A stretch of 64,000 nucleotides of DNA from the NCBI RefSeq assembly GCF_000832305.1, contig NZ_CP010536.1:3658001-3722000 (forward strand), in the 5' to 3' direction. Below, piece after piece: positions 47,932 through 56,945 of the stretch. The DNA is from Cupriavidus basilensis. Lineage in GTDB: Bacteria > Pseudomonadota > Gammaproteobacteria > Burkholderiales > Burkholderiaceae. The notes under the pieces were generated by a model, which made no database searches, was not told the origin of the DNA, and saw nothing but the letters and a program-made list of their open reading frames with translations. Numbering within the stretch: the first letter of the stretch is position 1; each line of letters opens with the position of its first letter. The translations under genes were made by a program, and so were the position numbers.

Positions 47932-50226
47932 CTAGACTTCCGCTTTCTCGTTTTCCGGCGCTTCCGGCGGTTCCGCGGCAGCCTCGGCAAAGTCCAGCTT
48001 GATCTGGTCCTGCTCGTCGAGATCCACCACCACCCGGCCACCGGACACCAGCTTGCCGAACAGGAGTTCGTCAGCCAGCGCCTTGCGGATCAGGTCCTGG
48101 ATCAGGCGCTGCATCGGCCGCGCGCCCATCAGCGGGTCGAAACCCTTCTTGGCGAGGAACTTGCGCAGGTGGTCGCTGAAGCTGGCTTCCACCTTCTTCT
48201 CGTGAAGCTGCTCCTCAAGCTGCATCAGGAACTTGTCGACCACGCGGAGGATGATTTCCTCGTCGAGCGAGCGGAAGCTGATGATGGCATCCAGCCGGTT
48301 ACGGAACTCCGGCGTGAACATGCGCTTGATGTCGACCATCTCGTCGCCCTGCTCGCGCGAGGACGTGAAGCCGATGGTGGCGCGGTTCATGGTTTCCGCT
48401 CCCGCATTGGTGGTCATGATGATGATCACGTTGCGGAAGTCAGCGCGGCGGCCATTGTTATCGGTCAGCGCGCCATGGTCCATCACCTGCAGCAGGATAT
48501 TGAAAATATCCGGATGCGCCTTCTCGATTTCGTCCAGCAGCAGCACGCAGTGCGGCTTCTTGGTGACGGCCTCGGTCAGCAGGCCGCCCTGGTCAAAGCC
48601 CACATATCCCGGCGGCGCGCCGATCAGCCGGCTCACCGCATGGCGTTCCATGTATTCGGACATGTCGAAGCGCAGCAGCTCGATGCCCATGATGAAGGCA
48701 AGCTGCTTGGCCACTTCGGTCTTGCCCACCCCGGTCGGGCCGGAGAACAGGAAGGAGCCGATCGGCTTGTCCGTCTTGCCCAGGCCGGCACGCGACATCT
48801 TGATGGCCGAAGCCAGCGCCTCGATGGCCGGCTCCTGGCCGAACACCACCGATTTCAGGTCACGATCCAGGGTCTGCAGCTTGCTGCGGTCATCCTGATT
48901 GACGCTCTGCGGCGGGATGCGCGCGATACGCGAAACGATGTCCTCGATCTCGCCCTTGCCGATGGTCTTCTTCTGCTTGGACTTGGGCAGGATGCGTTGG
49001 GCCGCACCAGCCTCATCAATCACATCGATGGCCTTGTCCGGCAGGTGGCGGTCGGTGATGAAGCGCGCCGACAACTCGGCCGCCGCAGTCAGCGCCGCAG
49101 CCGCGTACTTGACGCCATGGTGCTCTTCGAAGCGCGACTTCAGGCCGCGCAGGATCTGCACGGTCTGGTCGACCGACGGCTCCACCACGTCAATCTTCTG
49201 GAAACGGCGCGACAGGGCCGCGTCCTTCTCGAAGATGCCTCGGTATTCGGTGAAGGTGGTCGCGCCGATGCACTTGAGCTGGCCCGACGACAGTGCCGGC
49301 TTGAGCAAGTTGCTGGCGTCCAGCGTCCCGCCCGAAGCGGCGCCCGCGCCGATCAGCGTGTGGATCTCGTCGATGAACAGGATCGCGTTCGGATTGTCCT
49401 TGAGCGACTTGAGCACGCCCTTGAGGCGCTGCTCGAAGTCCCCGCGGTACTTGGTGCCGGCCAGCAGCGCGCCCATGTCGAGCGAGTACACGACCGCCTT
49501 CTCGAGGATGTCGGGCACTTCGTTCTTGGTGATGCGCCAAGCCAGGCCTTCGGCGATCGCTGTCTTGCCGACGCCCGCCTCGCCCACCAGCAACGGGTTG
49601 TTCTTGCGCCGGCGGCACAGCACCTGGACCACCCGCTCAACCTCGCTCTCGCGGCCGATCAGCGGATCGATCTTGCCGGCCTTGGCCAGCGTGTTCAGGT
49701 TCTGGGTGAACTGCTCGAGCGGACTCTCCTTGCCATCACCGCCTTCGCCCTCGGCCGTGCCGTCGCCATGCTTGGCAGGCTCGGCCTGGTCCTTGCGGAT
49801 GCCATGGCTGATGAAATTGACCACGTCCAGCCGGGTCACGCCCTGCTGCTGGAGGTAGTACACCGCGTGCGAGTCCTTCTCGCCAAAGATCGCCACCAGG
49901 ACATTGGCCCCGGTCACTTCCTTCTTGCCGTTGGAAGTGGACTGGACATGCATGATGGCGCGCTGGATAACGCGCTGGAAGCCCAGCGTTGGCTGGGTAT
50001 CCACCTCGTCGGTACCAGGCACCACGGGCGTGTTGTCCGCGATGAAGTTCTTCAGACTGGTGCGCAAATCCTCAATATTGGCTGCGCAGGCGCGCAAGAC
50101 TTCCGCTGCCGTGGGGTTGTCAAGCAACGCCAGTAGCAGGTGCTCCACGGTTATAAACTCGTGGCGTGCCTGCCGGGCTTCAACAAACGCCATGTGCAGG
50201 CTGACTTCCAATTCTTGCGCAATCAT
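47932..50226 (-). CDS. clpA: ATP-dependent Clp protease ATP-binding subunit ClpA
   Basis: 764 residues. An N-terminal repeat domain ([27 protein letters not shown]) binds ClpS; two AAA+ modules follow, with Walker A GEAGVGKT (near 217) and GPTGVGKT (near 495), Walker B motifs [14 protein letters not shown] and [11 protein letters not shown], and the ClpP-contact loop region [11 protein letters not shown] between them. It unfolds substrates and feeds them to ClpP. The start MIAQELE overlaps the clpS stop (ATGA). Confidence 0.97.
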   Translation of the reverse strand: MIAQELEVSLHMAFVEARQARHEFITVEHLLLALLDNPTAAEVLRACAANIEDLRTSLKNFIADNTPVVPGTDEVDTQPTLGFQRVIQRAIMHVQSTSNGKKEVTGANVLVAIFGEKDSHAVYYLQQQGVTRLDVVNFISHGIRKDQAEPAKHGDGTAEGEGGDGKESPLEQFTQNLNTLAKAGKIDPLIGRESEVERVVQVLCRRRKNNPLLVGEAGVGKTAIAEGLAWRITKNEVPDILEKAVVYSLDMGALLAGTKYRGDFEQRLKGVLKSLKDNPNAILFIDEIHTLIGAGAASGGTLDASNLLKPALSSGQLKCIGATTFTEYRGIFEKDAALSRRFQKIDVVEPSVDQTVQILRGLKSRFEEHHGVKYAAAALTAAAELSARFITDRHLPDKAIDVIDEAGAAQRILPKSKQKKTIGKGEIEDIVSRIARIPPQSVNQDDRSKLQTLDRDLKSVVFGQEPAIEALASAIKMSRAGLGKTDKPIGSFLFSGPTGVGKTEVAKQLAFIMGIELLRFDMSEYMERHAVSRLIGAPPGYVGFDQGGLLTEAVTKKPHCVLLLDEIEKAHPDIFNILLQVMDHGALTDNNGRRADFRNVIIIMTTNAGAETMNRATIGFTSSREQGDEMVDIKRMFTPEFRNRLDAIISFRSLDEEIILRVVDKFLMQLEEQLHEKKVEASFSDHLRKFLAKKGFDPLMGARPMQRLIQDLIRKALADELLFGKLVSGGRVVVDLDEQDQIKLDFAEAAAEPPEAPENEKAEV

Positions 50227-50549
50227 GCTTCCTCCATCACGCACTGCAACGGATGACCCGCCTGCCGTGCGTGGGTTGACACCAGCTCGACCTTCGTTGC
50301 TGCGATATCCCTGGTATAGATGCCGCAGACCCCCTTACCCTCCCGGTGGACGGTCAACATGATCTGCGTTGCCGTCTCCCGGTCCCTGCTGAAATACTGC
50401 TGCAGGATCATCACGACGAACTCCATCGGGGTGAAGTCGTCATTCAGCAGCAACACCTTGTACATGGCGGGCGGTTTGAGCGCCTGCTCTTTCCGCTCCA
50501 GTACGGTGCCTGCTTCGCGTTGTGGGACATTTGCCAGCCGTGTAGCCAT
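50223..50549 (-). CDS. clpS: ATP-dependent Clp protease adaptor ClpS
   Basis: 108 residues. It delivers N-degron substrates to ClpA. The core [22 protein letters not shown] (26-47) and [20 protein letters not shown] are conserved; the ND/DF pocket region that reads bulky N-terminal residues is intact. The promoter boxes sit so close to the ATG that the message appears to lack a 5' leader. Confidence 0.95.
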   Translation of the reverse strand: MATRLANVPQREAGTVLERKEQALKPPAMYKVLLLNDDFTPMEFVVMILQQYFSRDRETATQIMLTVHREGKGVCGIYTRDIAATKVELVSTHARQAGHPLQCVMEEA

Positions 50550-51062
50550 GGCTTTATTCTAACCCTTACGCACAACTCTGCAATTTGGGGAAAAGACACC
50601 GGATTCAAGAGGCCGATGCAGCGGCCATCCAGACTCCGTGGACGCCGAAGGCATCCGGGTTCACTCGTGGGTCAACTGAACGGGAGGGCGCACGCCTTCG
50701 CGGTGCGCCCTTTCCCTCCAAAATACCATCTACAGCCGTTCCTTTCCCGCCACACCCTACCGGGAGTGGGGAATCTGCCAACTTGACAGTGCGCAGGTTT
50801 GACAGAAGAATCGTTCGCACATTCACGTCTGGTTACGCGAGCCAAGCAATCATCCGGACTGAGTGATCCGTGAGCAGGGAGGCCCACGAATCCAGCGGCG
50901 GCGAGTCAGCACATCAAACTGGCCACCACGCGGTGCCCGCACAGTCGTGCCTTTGCGCCCGACCCGGTTCCATCCGGGCAGCGTGCAGGAACACTAGCCG
51001 GGCGCCCGCTGGCCGCGGCGCTTTCCCCCGCTCGTATCTTGCTTTTTTTGTTGGGGGAGTTT
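50550..51062. other. 513-bp intergenic region between clpS and the cold-shock gene
   Basis: No credible coding sequence. Apart from the clpS promoter it holds a hairpin at 50686-50710 (GGGCGCAC pairing with GTGCGCCC, 9-base loop, followed by TTTCCCTCC), which could end a small + strand RNA. The last 150 bases should carry the long leader usual for cold-shock genes. Confidence 0.45.
50556..50583 (-). promoter_or_regulatory. clpS-clpA promoter placing the transcript start at the ATG
   Basis: Read leftward: TTGCAG (50578-50583), 16-base spacer, TAGAAT (50556-50561). The predicted start of transcription falls at about 50549, the first base of the clpS ATG. Confidence 0.55.
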
Positions 51063-51269
51063 ATGGCAAGCGGTATCGTCAAATGGTTCAATGACGCCAA
51101 GGGCTTTGGGTTCATCAAGCCGGACGACGGCGAAGAAGAACTGTTTGCGCACTTTTCGGCCATCCAGATGAATGGCTTCAAGACCCTGAAAGAGGGTCAG
51201 CGCGTATCCTTCGAAATCATCCAGGGCCCCAAGGGCAAACAAGCCACCAATATCCAGGATCACGCCTGA
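51063..51269 (+). CDS. Cold-shock domain protein, CspA family
   Basis: 68 residues. [22 protein letters not shown] contains RNP1 (KGFGFI) and ELFAHFSAI contains RNP2-like (LFAHF). It binds single-stranded RNA and DNA. A GGGGGAG ribosome-binding site lies just before the ATG. Several paralogues are usual, so no symbol is given. A strong terminator follows at 51407. Confidence 0.95.
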   Translation: MASGIVKWFNDAKGFGFIKPDDGEEELFAHFSAIQMNGFKTLKEGQRVSFEIIQGPKGKQATNIQDHA

Positions 51270-51406
51270 GGATTCGGTGCGCGGCCGCACCAGCCGGTAG
51301 AGCTTGAGGCGGCCACGACAGGATGCGGGGGGTCACCCCCGGAACGGGATCGGCCTGCCCCGCCCCAAAGTACGCAGGCTGGACAGCAGTACGTAACGCA
51401 TCCGAT

Positions 51407-51439
51407 AAAAAGCCCGGTCAGGTCAATGCCGGGCTTTTT
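51407..51439 (+). terminator. Terminator after the cold-shock gene
   Basis: AAAAAGCCCGG (51407-51417) pairs with CCGGGCTTTTT (51429-51439) around 11 bases. The paired A and T runs also allow function from the right. Confidence 0.9.
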
Positions 51440-51567
51440 GTTTGGCCTGGTCGCGCCTGTTAGCCTGCCACTTCGATTCCTCATTGATTTCCGGTCGTTT
51501 TTGTAGCTCTTTGGTGGCTTTTTGCACAATTTTGGCTGGTTCCGCACGTTCATACACCTCGAAATGT

Positions 51568-51742
51568 ACGGCATTAGACGCAAAATATCTTGCCCTCCAG
51601 TGCCGGCACTATCCAGCCAGTAGATCAACAGGAAGTCGCCGCCAACTTGGCATTCGCGATGGTCGGCCCAGCCGCCCATGAGGGCATGGTCCAGCCACTC
51701 AGGCCCGAACGGCGCGTCGTCGGCCTGTGGAAAGATGGCTAA
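51568..51742 (-). pseudogene. Remnant of a YafQ/RelE-type toxin gene
   Basis: An open stretch reads LAIFPQADDAPFGPEW, LDHALMGGWADHREC, QVGGDFLLIYW and then loses similarity. The order DH-x-L-x-G-W, then RECQ, then GDFLLIYW matches the centre of YafQ-family mRNA interferases (DHPL-G-W, REC, DWLLIY). The piece has no start codon, lacks the N-terminal helices and the C-terminal catalytic tail, and overlaps the end of the next leftward gene. It lies at the edge of the PAAR island. No antitoxin is visible. Confidence 0.5.
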
Positions 51743-52119
51743 GCACTTACATCGAGATGGCCGACCATGGCGGCAGCGCTAGTCTGCCGTGGGGGTAGGT
51801 GACGGGCCGCCCAGGAATCCGCGAGCAGGAAGGTGCCGACGAAGAGCGCCACCCCTACGCAATAGGAGGCAATGATGCGCCACCGCCCAGGAGCACGTAG
51901 AACAAGCGCTAGCAACACAGGCACCAGGCCAATCAGAGCCAGGAGACAAGCCAGAACAAGTGCGGCGCCGGCAACCGCCACCAGAGTGCCGGTCGTCACC
52001 TGGTCAATGGTTGTTATCGGCGTAGCTACTGTGTAGGCGCCAAAGGCCACGCCCAGGAGCGCTAGGCCGATACTGATGCAGTCCACGGCGCGTGCAAGCC
52101 TGCCACTGGCCCGTTTCAT
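51739..52119 (-). CDS. Small membrane protein, candidate immunity protein of the PAAR-lipase module
   Basis: 126 residues, no family recognised. Three hydrophobic spans are clear (about 14-36, 42-70, 80-102) with a short hydrophilic tail. The ATG overlaps the lipase stop (ATGA), so it is translated with it. In type VI secretion modules the gene right after an effector normally encodes immunity; that role is inferred from position alone. Its base composition is less GC-rich than the flanking core genes. Confidence 0.6.
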   Translation of the reverse strand: MKRASGRLARAVDCISIGLALLGVAFGAYTVATPITTIDQVTTGTLVAVAGAALVLACLLALIGLVPVLLALVLRAPGRWRIIASYCVGVALFVGTFLLADSWAARHLPPRQTSAAAMVGHLDVSA

Positions 52120-52817
52120 CGGAGCCCTTCGTCAGCAACTCGCTGCGCTGGGGCGGTCCAACGACGCGGGCTGTCTGGCATTACATGCGCATAGTAGAAA
52201 TGCCCTTCCCCTTTGTCTGCAATCATTTGTTTGCCGAGCAACGGTGCCGCCACAGCAAGCTCTGCCCATGGCATCCCGGCGTAAATCGGATCTCCATACT
52301 CAGTCAGATTGATTACAGTGGTCTTGCGAATACCCTTGTGGCTGCGCAGATCGGCGAGAAACCCTGCCTCGATAGGTGACCCCACCAATACGAGATGATC
52401 AATCACGTGCCCGGCACGAGCATAAGACCATGCCGTCTGAGCCGCTAGCAGTGACCCATAGCTGTAACCTATCAGATTGAATTGGGGAGCCTCTGCCGCC
52501 ATGCCGCTTGTGATTGTCCATTCCCCGTCATCGCGTGAGCGGATGGCCAGACCGGACCGAATGGCATCAACCAACGTGCCCGCAAATGCATAGGCCGTGC
52601 CCTTGGGAAGATCGGCAGTCGCCGAGTTTGTAAGGCCTGCAAAGCAGTGGGTAACCCCGGCCTTCCGGAATGCCTCGAGTTGCGGCCGCACGTAGCCTCC
52701 ATCAAGTCCGGCCCCACCCCAATACAGAGTCCCGCGAGGCCGCAACAGATAGACCTTCACAGGCGCGCGCTTCTCAATCGGAGTCAATGGAATTTGCATC
52801 GTTTTGATTGGTTGCAT
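52116..52817 (-). CDS. Alpha/beta-hydrolase (lipase-like) putative PAAR-associated effector
   Basis: 233 residues. A nucleophile elbow GYSYG (117-121, Ser119) sits between strand FNLI and a helix, as in lipases; H206 in GEGHFYY is the likely catalytic histidine and D176 in EYGDPIY or D201 the acid. No signal peptide, consistent with delivery by an injection machine. It begins on the last base of the PAAR stop (TGATG) in the restored frame and ends overlapping the membrane-protein gene. A Tle-like phospholipase role is inferred from this context. Confidence 0.65.
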   Translation of the reverse strand: MQPIKTMQIPLTPIEKRAPVKVYLLRPRGTLYWGGAGLDGGYVRPQLEAFRKAGVTHCFAGLTNSATADLPKGTAYAFAGTLVDAIRSGLAIRSRDDGEWTITSGMAAEAPQFNLIGYSYGSLLAAQTAWSYARAGHVIDHLVLVGSPIEAGFLADLRSHKGIRKTTVINLTEYGDPIYAGMPWAELAVAAPLLGKQMIADKGEGHFYYAHVMPDSPRRWTAPAQRVADEGLR

Positions 52818-53390
52818 CAGGCATCCTCCCCAAAAATCTCCAGCGTCACGGTCGCTGCGGTATCGCTCGAAATGCGCTCGGTCATACCGCTGTCGTCCGT
52901 TCGCGCCTCAATCGATCCGCCATCGCCTGTGATGGCGGTAGCGCCGGCGTGCCAGGGGTTGGCCGGAGTTTTCGTCCAGAAGTTGCACCTGTTGGTCGTG
53001 ACGGGGATTAGAGGCCAGGAAGGGCGCCGCTGCTGGGAAATCAGTTGTGCCCGCGATAACTTCCTGCACGCTTGCCATTCCAGCACTGTCGGCTTCGTCG
53101 TCGCACCAAGTCTCGCCGGCGAGAGTGGCGATAATGCTCGGATGTGTCGGGCACTTGCAGAGCACGATATCGCCATCAGCCGCCGTCTCGCCCATGAAGC
53201 TAATACGGCTCGGTCCGCCAGCCTTTGCAATGATGCCGGTGGTCTTGCAGGCTTCGCAGTAGGCTTGCCCACCGATAAGCGCTATCTGGTGGCCGGCACC
53301 GTCGCCAATAGTGAAAACTGGCCCGTCATACGGGAGGATGACGCCATCTGGTGAAAGCCTGTCGCCCACACACGCAACTCTGCGCATCAT
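52817..53390 (-). pseudogene. PAAR-domain protein interrupted by a one-base frameshift
   Basis: The frame starting MMRRVACVGDRLSPDG (ATG ATG at 53390, GGGAGG upstream) shows a PAAR fold: ILPYDGPVFTIGDGAGHQIALIGG, CEACKTTGIIAKAGG, DGDIVLCKCPTHPSII. It reads into a C-terminal beta domain (QVQLLDENSGQPLARRRYR) and then falls into a wrong frame, stopping at 52908 after about 160 residues. Dropping one base near 52934-52938 continues the domain as ITGDGGSIEARTDDSG to FGEDA, ending exactly at the lipase start: 573 bases, 190 residues. PAAR proteins cap the type VI spike and carry effectors. It could be a real mutation or a sequencing error. Confidence 0.8.
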
Positions 53391-53606
53391 GGTTTGGCCT
53401 CCCAAGTTGCGGTCAACTGCTTCACGTTGTGCATACGTTCTCCCATGGATTGATTGATAGGCGTTTGGCACCCCCTATTTGTGCGCAATACAGCACCAAA
53501 ATCAATCAGACCTTTCTGCACGTGCGGAGAGCATTTTCCTTATGTGTCCTATTCGGTCTTTTCTTATGTCGATGACCTGGCCGTAGTACCTCCTGATACG
53601 ACGGGA

Positions 53607-53643
53607 TAAAAAAACCCCGGCGACCGTCGAGTCGCCGGGGTTT
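53607..53643 (-). terminator. Terminator of icd
   Basis: A perfect 13-bp stem, AAACCCCGGCGAC (53612-53624) with GTCGCCGGGGTTT (53631-53643), loop CGTCGA. On the leftward strand it ends in a run of seven T. Confidence 0.93.
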
Positions 53644-53673
53644 CGGTTCAGGCTGAGACGGCCCGAACTGCGA

Positions 53674-54924
53674 TTACATATTGTCGATCATCACCTGCCC
53701 AAAGCCCGAGCACGACACCTGTGTCGCGCCTTCGAGCAAACGGGCGAAGTCATAAGTGACCTTCTTCGACAGGATGGACTTCTCCATCGAGGAAATGATC
53801 AGGTCGGCGGCTTCGGTCCAGCCCATGTGGCGCAGCATCATTTCCGCGGAGAGGATTTCGGAACCCGGGTTCACATAGTCCTTGCCGGCGTACTTTGGTG
53901 CGGTGCCGTGGGTGGCTTCGAACATGGCCACGGAATCCGACAGGTTGGCGCCCGGGGCAATGCCGATGCCGCCAACCTGGGCCGCCAGCGCGTCGGAGAT
54001 ATAGTCGCCGTTCAGGTTCAGCGTGGCGATCACCGAATATTCAGCCGGACGCAGCAGGATCTGCTGCAGGAAGGCGTCGGCGATGGCGTCCTTGATGACA
54101 ATTTCGCGGCCGGTCTTCGGGTTCTTGAACTTGCACCACGGGCCGCCGTCGATCAGCTCGGCGCCGAATTCCTGCTGTGCCAGCTCGTAGGCCCAGTCAC
54201 GGAAGCCACCTTCGGTGAACTTCATGATGTTGCCCTTGTGCACGATGGTCACCGACGGCTTGTCGTTGTCGATCGCGTACTGGATGGCCTTGCGCACCAG
54301 ACGCTTGGTGCCTTGCTTGGAGACCGGCTTGACGCCGATGCCCGAGGTATCCGGGAAGCGGATCTTCTTCACGCCCATTTCGTTCTGCAGGAAGGCGATC
54401 AGTTTCTTGGCCTGGTCGCTTTCCGCTTCCCATTCGATCCCGGCGTAGATGTCTTCCGAGTTCTCGCGGAAGATCACCATGTCGATCTTTTGCGGCTCGC
54501 GCACCGGCGAGGGCACGCCCTTGAAGTAGGCCACGGGGCGCAGGCAGACGTACAGGTCCAGCTGCTGGCGCAGCGCCACGTTGAGCGAGCGGATGCCGCC
54601 GCCAACCGGCGTGGTCAGCGGGCCCTTGATGGACACCACGTAGTCCTTGAGGACTTCCAGGGTTTCTTCAGGCAGCCACACGTCTGGGCCATACACCTTG
54701 GTCGACTTCTCGCCGGCGTAGATCTCCATCCAGGAGATCTTGCGCTTGCCACCGTAGGCCTTGGCCACGGCTGCATCGACAACCTTGATCATCACCGGGG
54801 TGATATCCAGGCCCGTACCGTCGCCTTCGATGAATGGAATGATCGGATTGTCCGGAACATTCAGCGAAAAATCCTGGTTGACCGTGATCTTTTCGCCGGC
54901 CGGAACCTTGATGTGTTGATACAT
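53674..54924 (-). CDS. icd: Isocitrate dehydrogenase (NADP+)
   Basis: 416 residues, matching E. coli Icd. It oxidatively decarboxylates isocitrate to 2-oxoglutarate in the citric acid cycle. Visible blocks: [35 protein letters not shown] with the phosphorylatable serine region (GGGIRSLN), [31 protein letters not shown] and [19 protein letters not shown] 14-bp palindrome lies 162 bases upstream of the ATG. Confidence 0.97.
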   Translation of the reverse strand: MYQHIKVPAGEKITVNQDFSLNVPDNPIIPFIEGDGTGLDITPVMIKVVDAAVAKAYGGKRKISWMEIYAGEKSTKVYGPDVWLPEETLEVLKDYVVSIKGPLTTPVGGGIRSLNVALRQQLDLYVCLRPVAYFKGVPSPVREPQKIDMVIFRENSEDIYAGIEWEAESDQAKKLIAFLQNEMGVKKIRFPDTSGIGVKPVSKQGTKRLVRKAIQYAIDNDKPSVTIVHKGNIMKFTEGGFRDWAYELAQQEFGAELIDGGPWCKFKNPKTGREIVIKDAIADAFLQQILLRPAEYSVIATLNLNGDYISDALAAQVGGIGIAPGANLSDSVAMFEATHGTAPKYAGKDYVNPGSEILSAEMMLRHMGWTEAADLIISSMEKSILSKKVTYDFARLLEGATQVSCSGFGQVMIDNM

Positions 54925-55245
54925 GACGTCTCCAGTACGGAACGGGGGGTTGCAACGAGCCGCCGGATTCGTGACCAGACGGCGAGATTTGGGTGGCGCG
55001 CGGGCATTTTAACGGCGATTGGCGCGCAGGCGATGCCGCTGCGCACCACACGCGGACTGCCCGGCTATGCGTCACACGCACACGGGTCTTATATAAGACA
55101 TAAGACCTTTTCGTATTATGCAGCAAAATTTCATGATCCGCCATCCTGGCCGGCCCCGCGCCGCCCGGCCGGGGCTACGGCATACTGACGCACCATACTG
55201 AAGCCATTCAAGCGCCCACCCGTGCGCCAGACTCCATTACTCTCG
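54925..55245. other. 321-bp divergent promoter region of icd and rluE
   Basis: No gene. Its main feature is the palindrome at 55086-55099 with an extra half site. AT-rich sequence at 55085-55130 should contain the promoters of both genes; candidate boxes overlap and I could not choose among them. Confidence 0.5.
55086..55106. promoter_or_regulatory. 14-bp palindrome plus half site between icd and rluE
   Basis: GTCTTATATAAGAC is a perfect palindrome, directly followed by a second half ATAAGAC. It is 161 bases from both the icd ATG and the rluE ATG. The near-identical GTCTTATATAAGAT lies at 61556-61569 upstream of argF. A transcription-factor site is likely; I do not name the factor. Confidence 0.6.
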
Positions 55246-55932
55246 ATGACGCTGATCGCACTGAACAAACCCTTCGGCACCATGAGCCAGTTCTCCGCGC
55301 ACCCGTCGCGCCCGACTCTCGCCGACTGCGTGCAGCGGCCCGGCGTGTATCCGGCGGGAAGGCTCGATGCCGACAGCGAAGGCCTGCTGCTGCTGACCGA
55401 TGATGGCATCCTGCAGGCGCGCATCGCCGATCCGCACCACAAACTGCCCAAGACGTATCTGGCCCAGGTCGAAAACGTGCCCGGCGAAGCTGCGCTGGCG
55501 CACCTGCGCAGTGGCGTCGACCTCGGAGACTTCCGCACGCTGCCGGCGCGAGCGCGCTGCATCGACGAGCCAGATTTTCTGTGGCCACGCCATCCGCCGG
55601 TGCGGTTTCGCGCCGCCATCCCGACCCAATGGCTGGAACTCGAGATCCGCGAGGGCAAGAACCGCCAGGTGCGCCGCATGACCGCGGCAGTGGGATTTCC
55701 GACCTTGCGCCTGGTGCGCGTGCAAATTGGCATGCTCGACCTGCGCACGCTCGGGCTCGCGCCGGGGCAATGGTGCGAGATCGACCCGAGCGCGCTCGGT
55801 CTGGAAGCCGTAGCCGTAACCGCACCACGCCCCCGCGCGATCGTGCGCGGGGGCGGGGGCGGATCGGGGGCGGCACCCATCCCGGCGCAGCGGCGCCGCG
55901 CACGCCCTCGCGCAAGAAGTTACAAATATTAA
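55246..55932 (+). CDS. rluE: 23S rRNA pseudouridine synthase, RluE type
   Basis: 228 residues from ATG 55246; a GTG eight codons upstream is possible. The RsuA-family catalytic motif GVYPAGRLDADSEGLLLLT carries the aspartate (RLDADS), and EIREGKNRQVRRMTAAVGFPTLRL follows. The mid region TLPARARCIDEPDFLWPRHPP closely parallels E. coli RluE, which modifies U2457 of 23S rRNA. The last 45 residues are an Arg/Gly/Ala-rich extension, and their coding DNA holds a perfect 10-bp GC hairpin (55829-55854). Confidence 0.9.
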   Translation: MTLIALNKPFGTMSQFSAHPSRPTLADCVQRPGVYPAGRLDADSEGLLLLTDDGILQARIADPHHKLPKTYLAQVENVPGEAALAHLRSGVDLGDFRTLPARARCIDEPDFLWPRHPPVRFRAAIPTQWLELEIREGKNRQVRRMTAAVGFPTLRLVRVQIGMLDLRTLGLAPGQWCEIDPSALGLEAVAVTAPRPRAIVRGGGGGSGAAPIPAQRRRARPRARSYKY

Positions 55933-56035
55933 CAAGTCGTGGGTCAACGGCTCACCGCCTCGTTTCGTTTTTGACACTGACACGTCGCATACGCGTCAAC
56001 TCTTCCGAATCGATTTACCTTCGAGGTTGTTAAGC

Positions 56036-56257
56036 ATGAACAAACTGATCGCTGCTCTGGTTGCCGGCCTGTTCGCCACCGGCGTTTTCGCCCAAGCCGC
56101 CGCACCCGCACCGGCAGCCCCGGCTGCTGCAGCGCCTGCCGCTGAAGCACCGGCTGCAAAGCCCGCGACGAAGAGCGCCAAGAAGTCCAAGAAGCACGCT
56201 CACAGCAAGACCAAGGCTGCTCCGGCTGCCAAGGCTGAAGCTGCTGCAACGAAGTAA
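56036..56257 (+). CDS. Small exported Ala/Pro/Lys-rich protein, acid-shock (Asr)-like
   Basis: 73 residues. MNKLIAALVAGLFATGVFAQ is a clear signal peptide with the cleavage site near FAQ-A. The mature part is low-complexity Ala/Pro turning to Lys/Ala (SAKKSKKHAHSKTKA). Composition and layout recall E. coli Asr, an intrinsically disordered periplasmic protein induced by acid, but low complexity makes homology uncertain. GAGG precedes the ATG. It has its own terminator. Confidence 0.75.
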   Translation: MNKLIAALVAGLFATGVFAQAAAPAPAAPAAAAPAAEAPAAKPATKSAKKSKKHAHSKTKAAPAAKAEAAATK

Positions 56258-56294
56258 GAGTTTGCAGGCAGGCCGGGCTTTGCGCCCGGCAAGC

Positions 56295-56329
56295 AAGGCA
56301 GGTTGCCCGCAGGGCGCCTGCCTTTTTTC
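56295..56329 (+). terminator. Terminator after the small exported protein gene
   Basis: AAGGCAGG (56295-56302) pairs with CCTGCCTT (56317-56324), with inner CCC/GGG pairing, followed by TTTTTTC. Confidence 0.85.
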
Positions 56330-56444
56330 TTGCTCGCGGTAGTAAGGCCCTGTGCAACGAAGTGGAATATTTGTCCGTGCCGCTCGCGCGGTAGCTGCGC
56401 TATGCTGGCGGCTGTCCCGAACCCGTCATTCGCCGCTCCAACAC

Positions 56445-56894
56445 ATGCGCCCTTTGCTCAAGAACCTGCTCGTCAGCGGCTGCTCGCTCGCCGCCATGGC
56501 CACCGCCTGTGCCCAGTCCCCGGCCAGCCTGCCGGTCAGGCAACTCACCGCTGGCATGTACGCGATCAAGGCGGAAATCGCCGCCACGCCGGAAGCCCGC
56601 GAGCTCGGCCTGATGTACCGCAAGACCATGCCCGCCAACGAGGGCATGCTGTTCGTGTTCGAAGAGAAAGCCGGACACTGCTTCTGGATGAAGAATACCG
56701 ACCTGCCCCTGTCGATCGCCTTCCTGGCCGATGACGGGTCCATCGTCAATATCGAAGACATGGCGCCCCAGACCGAGGACAACCACTGCCCGCGCGCGGC
56801 CGTACGCTACGCGCTGGAGATGAACAAGGGCTGGTTTGCGCAGAAGGGCCTGAAGGCCGGCGCGAAGATCGGCGGCTTGCCGCAGGCGCGCTAA
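56445..56894 (+). CDS. DUF192 family exported protein
   Basis: 149 residues. A signal peptide (MRPLLKNLLVSGCSLAAMATACAQ) is followed by DUF192 (PF02643): ELGLMYRKTMPANEGMLFVFEE and CFWMKNTDLPLSIAFLADDGSI, then EMNKGWFAQKGLKAGAKIG. The family has a small beta fold of unknown function and is often exported. The start was chosen because the signal sequence begins there; 31 codons upstream are open without similarity. A lipobox-like TAC is present but weak. Confidence 0.87.
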   Translation: MRPLLKNLLVSGCSLAAMATACAQSPASLPVRQLTAGMYAIKAEIAATPEARELGLMYRKTMPANEGMLFVFEEKAGHCFWMKNTDLPLSIAFLADDGSIVNIEDMAPQTEDNHCPRAAVRYALEMNKGWFAQKGLKAGAKIGGLPQAR

Positions 56895-56945
56895 AGAAAA
56901 AGCAGGCGCGCGGCAGCATGGCTGCCACGCTTGCCGGCGACAGGA

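Noticed and set aside
52817..53272. A separate 151-codon gene in the second frame of the PAAR region
   Set aside because: Only its last 50 or so residues make sense, and they complete the PAAR C-terminal domain; a frameshift explains both frames better than two overlapping genes.
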